From: Pseudovibrio flavus
GTDB taxonomy: Bacteria > Pseudomonadota > Alphaproteobacteria > Rhizobiales > Stappiaceae
DNA: 49,783 nt
Reading direction: 5' to 3'
Assembly: GCF_009711345.1 (NCBI RefSeq)
Contig: NZ_SMMA01000058.1
Coordinates: 1-49,783 of the forward strand
Positions 17,519-27,700 of this stretch are shown here, piece after piece. The position numbers and the translations under genes were made by a program. Each line of letters opens with the position of its first letter. Positions within the stretch are counted from its first letter, which is position 1. A model generated the notes under the pieces. That model saw only the letters and a list, made by a program, of their open reading frames with translations. It ran no database searches and was not told the origin of the DNA.

Positions 17519-18824
17519 CGCTCTTGAAGCCCTTACCCAAAGCCTACCGGTTAACCGATGGGAGATCGAGGTAAGCGGGAAGGTCTGCGAGGTTAGTCCA
17601 AGCTACTTGAAGGTTAAGGGGCTTAGCAGCGGTGTAAACCTTGGCGATCAAGTTTCCTATCTTCGTGTCAACGGTGCGACAGCCTACGGTGAAGTCATCC
17701 GCGTCGAGCAAGATAGCGTTATTGTAAAGCCCTACACAGCGCGTACCGACATTGGCCTTGGTACCAAGGTTACAAGACAGGGCGTTCTGAGCTTCAGACC
17801 AGATGAGAGTTGGCGTGGTCGCATTATTGATGCGCGCGGACGACCGATTGATAACCTCGGCCCTTTAAAGCAGGGCTGTAGTTCGGTTCTGTTCGATGCC
17901 CCACCGCCGCAAGCAATCAGCCGTTCCCGCGTAACCAAAGCCGCACGTACCGGCATTCGGGCTATCGACCTGTTTACGCCAATGTGTCATGGCCAGCGCC
18001 TTGGTATCTTTGCAGGTTCAGGTGTGGGCAAGTCCACCACCCTTTCCATGATCGCGCGAAGCAATGACTTCGATACAGTTGTTATTGGACTAATTGGCGA
18101 GCGCGGCCGTGAAGTTCGAGAATTTATTGAAGAGACACTCGGCGATCAGCTTGGAAAGTCCGTAGTGGTGGTTGCCACTGGCGATGAAAGCTCCATGATG
18201 CGCCGCCTTGCGCCAAAGACCGCAGTTACGCTAGCAGAGTACTTCCGCGATAAAGGTCAGGCGGTCCTTCTGGTACTCGACAGCATTACCCGATACGCGC
18301 ACGCCCTGCGCGATGTTGCCCTTGCAGCAGGTGAGCCGGCGCTTTCTCGCGGCTACCCGCCTAGCGTTTTTGCAGACCTACCTGCCCTTCTGGAACGAAC
18401 TGGCCCCGGCATGGATGGCAGCGGAACCATTACAGCTGTGTTCTCGGTGCTCGTAGACGGCGATGATCACAACGATCCGGTAGCCGATAATATTCGCGGC
18501 CTACTTGATGGGCATATCGTTCTTGATCGCCACATCGCTGAAGAAGGTCGCTATCCGGCGATGAACCTTCTTTCTTCAGTCTCGCGGCTGGCCCATCACG
18601 CTTGGTCGCCGCAAGAGCGCGAACTGGTCTTGAAGCTTCGATCAATGGTCGCACGCTTTGAAGACACAAAAGACCTGCGCATGATGGGCGGTTACAAAGC
18701 GGGCACCGATGCGTTTCTGGATCAGGCAATCGAGCTTGTCCCAAAGCTCTACAGAGCCTTGACCCAACCACAAAACGCACCAGCCAGCCGCGATGCCTTC
18801 ACAGAACTTGCCCAGCTTCTGTAG
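17505..18824 (+). CDS. fliI: Flagellum-specific ATPase FliI
   Basis: FliI, 439 residues, energises protein export at the flagellar type III apparatus. Walker A is AGSGVGKST with Lys176; further family motifs are VVIGLIGERGREVREFIEE, VLLVLDSITRYAHALRDVAL and a C-terminal MVARFEDTKDLRMMGGYKAG. The ATG at 17505 lies inside the preceding gene. No plus-strand terminator is obvious directly after it. All catalytic parts are intact. Confidence 0.98.
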   Translation: MNPLNALEALTQSLPVNRWEIEVSGKVCEVSPSYLKVKGLSSGVNLGDQVSYLRVNGATAYGEVIRVEQDSVIVKPYTARTDIGLGTKVTRQGVLSFRPDESWRGRIIDARGRPIDNLGPLKQGCSSVLFDAPPPQAISRSRVTKAARTGIRAIDLFTPMCHGQRLGIFAGSGVGKSTTLSMIARSNDFDTVVIGLIGERGREVREFIEETLGDQLGKSVVVVATGDESSMMRRLAPKTAVTLAEYFRDKGQAVLLVLDSITRYAHALRDVALAAGEPALSRGYPPSVFADLPALLERTGPGMDGSGTITAVFSVLVDGDDHNDPVADNIRGLLDGHIVLDRHIAEEGRYPAMNLLSSVSRLAHHAWSPQERELVLKLRSMVARFEDTKDLRMMGGYKAGTDAFLDQAIELVPKLYRALTQPQNAPASRDAFTELAQLL

Positions 18825-18827
18825 CAA

Positions 18828-18857
18828 TAAAAAAAGCCCCAACGTTTAGTTGGGGCT
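18828..18857 (-). terminator. Intrinsic terminator of ftcR
   Basis: Nine-base perfect stem AGCCCCAAC/GTTGGGGCT with a five-base loop (18835-18857), followed on the minus strand by a run of seven T. It includes the ftcR stop codon. On the plus strand there is no T-run, so it terminates ftcR rather than fliI. Confidence 0.85.
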
Positions 18858-19523
18858 GATGATATATCCAAGATACCTTTTTGAATCGATCGGGTCGTAT
18901 CCCATCCGCGAGCGCAGTTTTTTGCGCAGCTTGCTGATGTGGCTTTCAATCACGTTCTCATCTACTTCGCTTTCGAAGATACCGTAAACGAAGTTGTAGA
19001 TTTGCGTTTTCGTAAGCCTGCGGCCGTTGTTGCGTGCAAGATACTCCAAGATGCGACGCTCACGCCTTGGCAGGGCAAGTGGCTCACCTTTGGCCTCTGG
19101 GTCACGTCCATCGAAGAAGACTGTCAGATCACCAATGGAAATCTCCATAGGCTGAGAAGAAGACCTACGACGAATTGCATTAACACGCGCCAAAATTTCC
19201 TGAGGATGGACCGGCTTGCGCAAAACATCATCTACACCAGCGGCAAACCATTTCAACGTATGGTCTAGCGATGGCGCACTATCCAAAATAATGAGAGGCT
19301 TCTTCTGACAGCGTCGGCGCACAACCTGCAAGGCCTGCTGCAACGACACACACTCTCCGATCAAAATTGCCTCTACGGCCTCGAAGTCTGCGTCGTGCGC
19401 GGCTTCCATCCAGTCCAGAAAGTCGTCAGGTGCAAACCCACTGGTTGCAACCCCCTCCCTCTCCAAACCCGAGGCGTAGCCTTCTGTAACGAGCCTCTGC
19501 TCATCTACAATCAGATACATCAA
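18846..19523 (-). CDS. ftcR: Flagellar master response regulator, FtcR/Rem type
   Basis: OmpR-family transcription regulator of 225 residues resembling Brucella FtcR and Sinorhizobium Rem, activators of flagellar genes. The receiver (about 1-118) has the acidic pair Asp7-Glu8 and the conserved Lys103 (LRKPVHP), but the strand that should end in the phosphorylated Asp reads ILIGE (53-57), so it is atypical. The C-terminal winged helix (about 125-223) has LPRRERRILEYLARN and ENVIESHISKLRKKL. There is no histidine kinase gene nearby. It is placed at the edge of the flagellar cluster, behind its own terminator. Confidence 0.9.
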   Translation of the reverse strand: MMYLIVDEQRLVTEGYASGLEREGVATSGFAPDDFLDWMEAAHDADFEAVEAILIGECVSLQQALQVVRRRCQKKPLIILDSAPSLDHTLKWFAAGVDDVLRKPVHPQEILARVNAIRRRSSSQPMEISIGDLTVFFDGRDPEAKGEPLALPRRERRILEYLARNNGRRLTKTQIYNFVYGIFESEVDENVIESHISKLRKKLRSRMGYDPIDSKRYLGYIISPN

Positions 19524-20193
19524 ACCAACCCGAATTCATTCGCACTCAATTTGAAGTATTACGAACAGCAACTTCCTGTCAAATGAGTTGAATCTGCGTA
19601 CAGAGATGTAAATTGGAAGCAATTTCCACTAAATTTTTATGCAATTAAATGACAAATACGATAAGTATACTTACGCACACACCTCAAAACCCCATGATTT
19701 TGCGGGTGTTTTTAGAAGAGGTGCAACCAATTCGCCCCTTACGGAAAGATGCCGCATGCACCTTACACAATTTTAGGCAACATCATTTTTTACAGATTCA
19801 ACAATTAAAAGGACTAATACCAGTTACAAATATGCTGCTCTTTTGTTGGGGAATTTGCCGTTTTTGTGTCCAAACTATGCCAAATATGACCCGCTTAAAC
19901 GTTTCGCCTGACAGATTCTTTCAATTTTTCGGCATGCAGCTGAGGTCGTTTTGGCTTTGGACTCAGCATACGCCTCATCAGGTTTTTAAAGCAGTGCAAT
20001 TTTAACGTCGGTATTGACGATAAATCAGATTACGTTCGCAAGCGCTGGGTGATAAGCGGCAGATTGGTCCACATAAAGTGGAGGCATGCACTACTGGTCT
20101 TGAGACTTGGACTTTTCTTTGTAACAACCAGCGGCTAATAAAGGCCCCAATATACGCTATATTTAATTAGGTTTAGCCGCTTCAGGAGGCAGT
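19524..20193. other. Intergenic region between ftcR and ugd
   Basis: About 670 bases, AT-rich, between the divergent ftcR and ugd genes. It must hold both promoters. A short hairpin TCCAC/GTGGA (20068-20082) lies upstream of ugd. A 118-codon frame at 19649-20005 has no ribosome binding site or protein-like composition. No tRNA, repeat or mobile-element trace was seen. Confidence 0.45.
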
Positions 20194-21516
20194 ATGGATA
20201 TAACGGTTATTGGTAGTGGCTATGTAGGCCTCGTATCCGGGGCGTGCTTTGCTGATTTCGGTCACAATGTGACATGCGTTGACAAGGACCTCGGCAAAAT
20301 CGAGAAGCTCAACGAAGGCCTCATTCCTATCTTCGAGCCGGGCCTCGATGAGCTGGTTCAGAGAAACGCAGAGGCCGGGCGCCTCAAATTCACAACAAAC
20401 CTGAAGGACGCTGTAAAAGCTGCCGAGGTTGTCTTTATTGCAGTTGGCACGCCATCCCGTCGCGGCGACGGACATGCAGACCTTAGCTACGTCTACGCAG
20501 CCGCCGCGGAGATTGCTTCTGCCATCGAAGGGTTTACTGTCATCGTCAACAAATCAACCGTTCCAGTAGGAACGGGCGATGAGGTTGAGCGCATTATTCG
20601 CGAGACGAACCCTAAAGCAGACTTTGCAGTTGTTTCTAACCCTGAATTCCTTCGTGAAGGCGCAGCTATTGATGACTTCAAACGCCCTGACCGTATCGTT
20701 GTAGGCACATCAGGCGAGCGTGAGAAAGAGGTAATGGCAGAGGTCTACCGCCCTCTCTACCTCAACCAGTCACCACTTCTGTTTACATCCAGACGCACCT
20801 CAGAGCTTATCAAGTACGCAGGCAACGCGTTTCTTGCAATGAAGATCACCTTCATCAACGAAATCGCGGACCTTTGTGAAGCTGTTGGTGCCAACGTTCA
20901 GGAAGTCGCTCGCGGCATCGGCCTTGATAATCGCATTGGCTCCAAGTTCCTGCACGCGGGCCCAGGTTATGGCGGCTCATGCTTCCCTAAAGACACCTTG
21001 GCGCTGGTGAAGACCGCTCAGGATCACGCAACACCAATCCGTCTTATCGAGACTACCTGCGCGGTGAACGATCTTCGCAAACGTTCTATGGCACGCAAGG
21101 TTATCGAGGCTGTTGGTGGTGATGCTAGAGGTAAGAAGATCGCAGTCCTTGGTTTGACATTCAAACCCAATACTGATGACATGCGCGACAGCCCTGCCCT
21201 TTCTGTCATCCAAGCTCTTCAAGATAAAGGTGCGAATATTCATGCCTACGACCCAGAAGGCATGGAAAGCGCGGCCACACTCCTTGATGACGTGATATTC
21301 GGCGGCAATGCTTATGATATTGCAGAAAATGCAGATGCCCTTGTGATTGTTACCGAGTGGAACGCATTTAGAGCACTCGACTTCACCAAGCTCAAATCAG
21401 CCATGAATACGCCGACGCTCGTCGATCTTCGCAATATCTACCGGAAAGAAGAATTAGAAAAGCATGGCTTTTCCTACTTCTGCGTTGGCCGGCCAGATCA
21501 AGAGCTGACCTCTTAA
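20194..21516 (+). CDS. ugd: UDP-glucose 6-dehydrogenase
   Basis: Oxidises UDP-glucose to UDP-glucuronate with NAD, supplying uronic acid for surface polysaccharides; it corresponds to RkpK of rhizobia. The 440 residues contain the NAD-binding start GSGYVGLVSGACFADFGHNV, the GTPSRRGDGHADLSYV loop, NPEFLREGAAIDDFKRPDRI, and the catalytic Cys263 in GGSCFPKDT. A strong AGGAGG lies before the ATG. It lies directly upstream of rkpA but has its own terminator, so it is likely a separate unit. Length and all catalytic residues are normal. Confidence 0.97.
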   Translation: MDITVIGSGYVGLVSGACFADFGHNVTCVDKDLGKIEKLNEGLIPIFEPGLDELVQRNAEAGRLKFTTNLKDAVKAAEVVFIAVGTPSRRGDGHADLSYVYAAAAEIASAIEGFTVIVNKSTVPVGTGDEVERIIRETNPKADFAVVSNPEFLREGAAIDDFKRPDRIVVGTSGEREKEVMAEVYRPLYLNQSPLLFTSRRTSELIKYAGNAFLAMKITFINEIADLCEAVGANVQEVARGIGLDNRIGSKFLHAGPGYGGSCFPKDTLALVKTAQDHATPIRLIETTCAVNDLRKRSMARKVIEAVGGDARGKKIAVLGLTFKPNTDDMRDSPALSVIQALQDKGANIHAYDPEGMESAATLLDDVIFGGNAYDIAENADALVIVTEWNAFRALDFTKLKSAMNTPTLVDLRNIYRKEELEKHGFSYFCVGRPDQELTS

Positions 21517-21583
21517 ATTTTATAGTGAGGCGGGAGGGACTCCCCTTCCGCCCCTGTATTTATGTAATCATATTCTGCAGATA

Positions 21584-21618
21584 CCCTGAATTTTAAAGTA
21601 GAATTCAGGGGAATTTTT
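21584..21618 (+). terminator. Intrinsic terminator after ugd
   Basis: Perfect nine-base stem CCCTGAATT/AATTCAGGG with a nine-base loop, followed by TTTTT. A second, GC-rich hairpin without a T-run lies just upstream (21529-21552). Together they separate ugd from rkpA. Confidence 0.75.
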
Positions 21619-21718
21619 AAAGATTTATTAGTTTTCATAGAAGTCACAGTTCTCCGTTTTTTGCCATTATGCCCGAACAGGCCATTTTACGAGTGCGGCC
21701 AAGTAAATTTCGGAAGTA

Positions 21719-24700
21719 ATGATGGCAATAACTGCGACTAACGTTGATATAATTGGTTTTTCCTGTCGGTTACCAGGTGCATCCAACTCCAAACAGTTCT
21801 GGGAGCTTCTAGAATCGGGAACATGTTCTGTTTCCAGTGTAGGGCCTGACAGGTTTGCAAAACAGCGCTTCTTCTCTCCGGATAAAAGCGCTGCCGGAAA
21901 GACATACACTTTCGCGGCAGGTCAGATTGACGACCCATGGGGCTTTGATCCTGCTTTCTTTGGCATCTCCCCCAGAGAAGCGGTGCAAATGGACCCTCAA
22001 CAGCGGCTATTGCTGCAGGTTGTCTGGGAAGCTTTGGAACACGCAGGCACGAAGCCAAGCTCTTTGGCTGGCACAAATACCGGCGTTTATGTCGGTGCTT
22101 CTGCGCTTGACTATCATCATCGCTTTTTATTCGATCAAGCTGCTGCTGACGCACAGTTCATGACTGGAAACACACTTTCCATTGTCGCAAATCGTATTTC
22201 CTACATATACGACCTACGCGGCCCTAGCTTTACCATCGACACCGCTTGCTCCTCCTCCTTTGTAGCTCTACACGAGGCGTTGACTGCATTGGAAAGCGGG
22301 CAGATTGATACCGCAATCGTATGCGGTGTAAACCTATTGCTAAGTCCTTTTTCCTTCATGGGTTTTTCACGGGCCTCTATGCTGTCGCCACAGGGTCTTT
22401 GCCGGGCTTTTGACGCCAAAGGAGACGGTTATGTGCGCTCAGAGGGCGCGGTTGCCTTTATCTTGAAGAGATCTGATATTCTTGATTGGCGCGACCAGAG
22501 TTTTGCTCGCTTGCTTGGCTCCGGCCTAAACTCCGATGGACGAACTGTTGGTATGTCATTGCCTTCAGGGAGCGCGCAAGCCGAGTTACTGAAAGAAGTT
22601 TATGGTGGGCTTGAGATCGATCCGAACCAACTCGCGTTTATCGAGGCACATGGGACCGGAACACGTGTAGGCGACCCAGCAGAGGCTCATGCCCTCGGCA
22701 CAGTATTAGGCCAAAACCGCACTTCTGCGCTACCCATCGGCTCAGTGAAAACGAATGTTGGTCATCTGGAACCCGTTTCTGGACTTGTTGGTCTACTCAA
22801 AGCAACGCTTGCTCTCAAAGAAAACACGCTACCTCGCACACTGCACTTTAACGAACCAAATCCTGACATCGATTTTGAAGGGTTGAATCTTTCCGTTGCA
22901 GCGCGGCAGCTACCCTTGAGAGAGAGTGATAGCCCTCGACTTGTGGGTGTAAACTCCTTTGGTTTCGGCGGCACTAACACGCACGTTGTAATATCCGATC
23001 CAGTGGTAGCCCTACCTACAGTAAAGGCGAAAGGCGACACGCCTCTCATTTTGTCTGCAAAGGGCAACGCAGCACTGCAAGATCAGGTGAAAAACTATCT
23101 CGATTACACCTCTTCCATGTCGGCTGAGGAGAAACAGGCTACTGCAAACGCTCTTGCATACAGGCGAGATCGACTGGAAAACCGACTTGTCGTGTCAGCA
23201 GCAAATGATGAAGACCAGCGCAAGGCACTTGAGACCTTTCTTGATGGTAACGCGGACGACCGCATAACACTTGGCTCCGGCGCAGAATTCGATAGCCCAG
23301 TTGTCTTTGTTTTTTCAGGCAATGGAGCTCAATGGGCGGGCATGGGTATTGATGCCTACCAACAAGACCGGAGTTTCCGCAAGGCTCTAGAACGGGTCGA
23401 TAAACTTTTCATGGGCCTTTCCGGATGGTCCCTTGTCACAATGCTCTTCTCTCAAGACTTAGAGACTGAAATTGAACGCACCGAGATTGCGCAACCTCTC
23501 CTTTTTGGAATTGAGGTCGCCATTGTTCAGGCGCTCAAAGCAAGAGGCATAAAACCAGCGGCAACGTTGGGTCACAGTGTTGGTGAGGTAGCAGCGGCTT
23601 GGGCTGCAGGTCGCCTTTCATTGAAGGATGCGGTAAAAATTATCTATCACCGCTCCAGCCAGCAGGAAATTACACGTCATTTGGGCGGCATGGCCGCACT
23701 TCTGCTTTCAGAGGCTAACGCTACAAGTGCAATTGCAGAATCTGGTTTATCGTCACTAACAATTGCAGCGATTAATAGTGGGCGAAGTGTGACGATCTCG
23801 GGTCGTAGCGAAAGTCTCGATGCTTTCACACAAATTGCTCGTGAAAACCGTTGGGCTTTGCGAAAACTTCCGTTTGCTTATCCATTCCATTGCGATCTGG
23901 TTGAGCCAATTAAGGAACCATTATTGGCCGCACTAGGCGACATTAAGCCCAAAAAAGGCTCAATTCCATTTTTCTCCAGTGTGGCACCTGATAATCCAGA
24001 CCCCAAACTCGACGCCGCATACTGGTGGCAAAATGTTCGGCAGCCTGTTCGCTTTCAGGATGCTGTAAATTACAGTCACGTTAAGTTACCTAACGCGATC
24101 TATCTAGAGGTCGGCCCCAATGCGGTTCTAGGCACTTATCTGCGCGACATTTTCAAAGAACGGGAAGCACGGGTAACAACTGTTGCAAGCTTAAAGCGCC
24201 CCGAAAAGAACCAGATATCATGTGTCAATCCCCTCGAGAAGATAGCAGCGAGCTTGGTGGCAGAGGGCGGGGCATTCGACGAACCTATCTTCTTCGGACG
24301 GGAATATGCATCCGCCGCCGGTCTTCCATTATACCCATGGCAGAACGCCGAATTCATTGCTGATAGGACCGACGAAGCCATTGAGCTATTCCATCAGGAC
24401 AGTTGGCCTCTTCTCGGTCACAGAGACAGACAATCGGATTGTGAATGGTACAATCTGCTCGGCATTGCGTCACATCCGTACCTGAAAGACCATAAGGTGG
24501 ATGGAGCTTATGTCTTTCCCGGAGCCGGCTTTATTGAAATGGCCGCCAGGGCCGTCAAGGAGTGGACAGGCCAGGATTGCGTTGACCTTCGAGATTTCGA
24601 TATCCTCTCCCCTTTAGTTTTGGACGACGGTCATGAAACCGAAACGATCACTCGGATTTCCAGCGATGACCGTGTTGTTGAGATATCGAGCAGACCGAGA

Positions 24701-27700
24701 TTGAAGGGAGCTGACTGGTCTCTTCACTTTAGAGGGCATTATCAAACAGCGACTAAATCAAGTTTGGGGCACATCGCAGTTGATGGCGCAGAAGAAGGAC
24801 ATTCAATCCCTGGGTTTCAGCTCTATGAATTAACTCAAAAGTTTGGTTTGAGCTACGCTGAACACTTTTCACTGATACAGAACATTGAGGTCACTGGAAC
24901 ATCATCTGTAAGCGCAACGCTATCTCATAGAGTACCCACTGGTAGTTTCTCCGTGTCTCCATTTCACTTAGATGCGGGATTCCACGCACTTTTTGCTCTG
25001 ATCGAGGAAGATACATTACTCCCGAAAGACTGCGGCTTTGTGCCGGTAAGATTTTCAAGAGTGCAAATTTCAAAGTCAAACGCTGTCCCAACCCTAGTTA
25101 ATGTTTCAATCGAGCGCGTTGCAACTCGTTCTTTGGTTGCCGACTTTGTCTACATGGATGAAGCAGGTGTTCCAATCGCATCGCTTCAAGGCGTTCGTTT
25201 TAAGGCTATGCCTTTAGCACAATCCAATCAGCAGGACGGAATACACTATTACACGTTTGCCAAGCGCTTGTCGCAGAGCGCTTCTCATAACGACTGGTTG
25301 GAAAGCTCTTACTTCAACATCGCTGCAAAAATGACCTTTGATAGATGCAAAAGCGATCAGGCTGTAGAGGTAGATCTCTACCTTGAAGCCTTTGCACTTA
25401 CTTTTATTCACGATCATTTTTGGAAGCTGTCACAAGAGTTCAACCGACTAATAAAACCACTTGATCTCGTTGAAAGACAGAGAATACACCATTCTTCGCT
25501 CCCGTATCTAGAGCGACTTTTGACTTTCCTAGAAGATAGCGGATTGGCGGTAGAAACTGAAGGCGCTTGGGAAATCGACAAACCTAGCGACCCCCAATTG
25601 TTCCAGAATTTGGCTCGAGAATCTATTTCCCGTTTTCCGATGGAGACGCCCCTTATCTCCTTGCTTGCCAGAGTTAGCAAAGACCTAACAAGTCTCCTAC
25701 AAGATGGTTTAGCAAAGGATGCCAAAAGTTATTTCTCAGATACGCTCTTTATGGCGGCCATAGAAACTCGCTCTGAGCGCCTTTCGGGCAACACAGTTTT
25801 GAGTGACGCCTTCTTGGAAATTCTCACAAACAAACCCAAAGACACGCGCGTCCAAGTTGCCGTTCTGGGATGCAACTTAGTAAAGCATAGCTCTGAATTC
25901 TCGAAGCTTTTACCTCTAGAAGCGGCTTCTATTTGGGTGTTTGACACCGACAAATCAGCAATAGAAAGAGAGGAGCGAAACTGGCAAGGCCCCGCTAACT
26001 GGAATTTTAGATATCTGGACAAAGCGAGTCTTGAGGGCATCGATTCCTTTGATATTCTCATCTCCGTTGATGAAATAAGCACGATCGACAGAAACCTCTT
26101 TTCTACCCTAGTAAACAAACTAGTTGGAGGAGGCTTATTGCTCGCCTCCCCGTTAATGCCTTCCGTCATCAGCGACATTATCAACGGTGTTGGTGTTAAT
26201 TGGTGGGAAGAGAACTCTGTCCCAGGTTTTCCGTCCGGCAGAGCCCGCAGCGCAGAGGACTGGCAGCGGGAATTGGGATACACAGGCTTCGCCAAATCTT
26301 CGATCACCTCCTCACCAGATGGGACAGTTTGTTTAATCGCAGCGCAAAAGGGAATTCGCCCCAGAGATAGTGAAGCCGCTACACAAACGAGTGTGTCGAA
26401 CAGCAACATCCCCACTTTCCTTCTCATTGCGGATCCTGAGAATGGAAGCAATAAAGTAGCTAGGGCTATGCAATTGGCCCTAAGAGACCGTGGTTGTGAT
26501 GGTGTCCTTGCTATTTGTTCAGATAAAACAGAGAAGGTAAGCGACAACGAATGGTTGATTAACCTCGATCGTGGCTGCCCAAAACTAGCGTACCTTTTGG
26601 ACACCTGTCCCGCTGGCATCGTTCACATGGCTGGTGCTTACAGCTGCAGCCCACTTGCTCAAAATGATGTAGAACAACGTCTCTTTGCTCTGACTGAGCT
26701 TCTTACTTCAATTAATAATCGCAAAACTAGTCTTGCCATCTTCGCACCAGGGGGTGCTCAGCATCACACGGGGGCAGCTAGTCACAATGCTTGCCAAGCT
26801 GCGGTTTGGGCGTTCGGGCGTGTTGCTCTGAATGAGTATCCGAATATCGACATCAAAATGATTGATGCTCATCCCACCTTAGAACCTGGGGTTGTTGCAG
26901 TTCGGTTGACTGAAGAACTATTATGTACCGATCAGGAGCGAGAAGTCGTAATAGACAGTGCTGGTCGTAGTGGGTTGCGGATTGCTCCTTGGAAAGAGCC
27001 ATCGCAAGAGAGAGCGGTTAACTCTCTCGCCTTATCTCTAGGAGATAGGACTGGAATTGATGCGCTGAGCTGGAAAGCATCTGAACGAGTTACCCCTGGT
27101 AGCAATCAGGTTGAAATTGAGGTTATCGCTACTGGTTTGAATTTCCGTGACGTTATGTGGTCCCTAGGACTTTTGCCGGAAGAGGCTCTCGAAAATGGTT
27201 TCGCAGGCGCTAGTTTGGGAATGGAGTGCACTGGGCGAATTACAAGAACCGGCGAGGGTGTTTCGGACTTCGAAGTCGGCCAAGAGGTTATTGCTTTCGC
27301 CCCTGCGTGTTTTTCAAAATATGTAACACTGCACGAAAGCTACTGCGTTAATAAACCTGATGCATTGAACCCAATCGCGGCTACCACAATTCCTGTCGCC
27401 TTCTTGACAGCATACTATGCCCTTGTAGAGCTTGCACGCCTCAAGAGCGGAGAAAGCGTACTAATACATGGAGGCGCAGGCGGTGTTGGTCTCGCAGCGA
27501 TACAGATTGCCAGATGGCGGGGGGCTCGCATTTATGTGTCTGCAGGTTCGCCCGAAAAACGCGCCTATCTCTCAACTCTGGGTGTTGACGGTGTGTTTGA
27601 CTCTCGCTCTTTAAATTTCGATGAACAGCTGATGGCAGAAACAAATGGCCAAGGCGTGGATCTGGTACTCAACTCTCTTTTCGGAGAGGCTATGGAACGC

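Noticed and set aside
19649-20005. A 118-codon frame in the ftcR-ugd gap
   Set aside because: No ribosome binding site, odd composition and AT-rich spacer context; treated as chance.
25729-26619. A 296-codon minus-strand frame inside rkpA
   Set aside because: Antisense to the synthase, Ser/Arg-rich and without recognisable motifs or a ribosome binding site.
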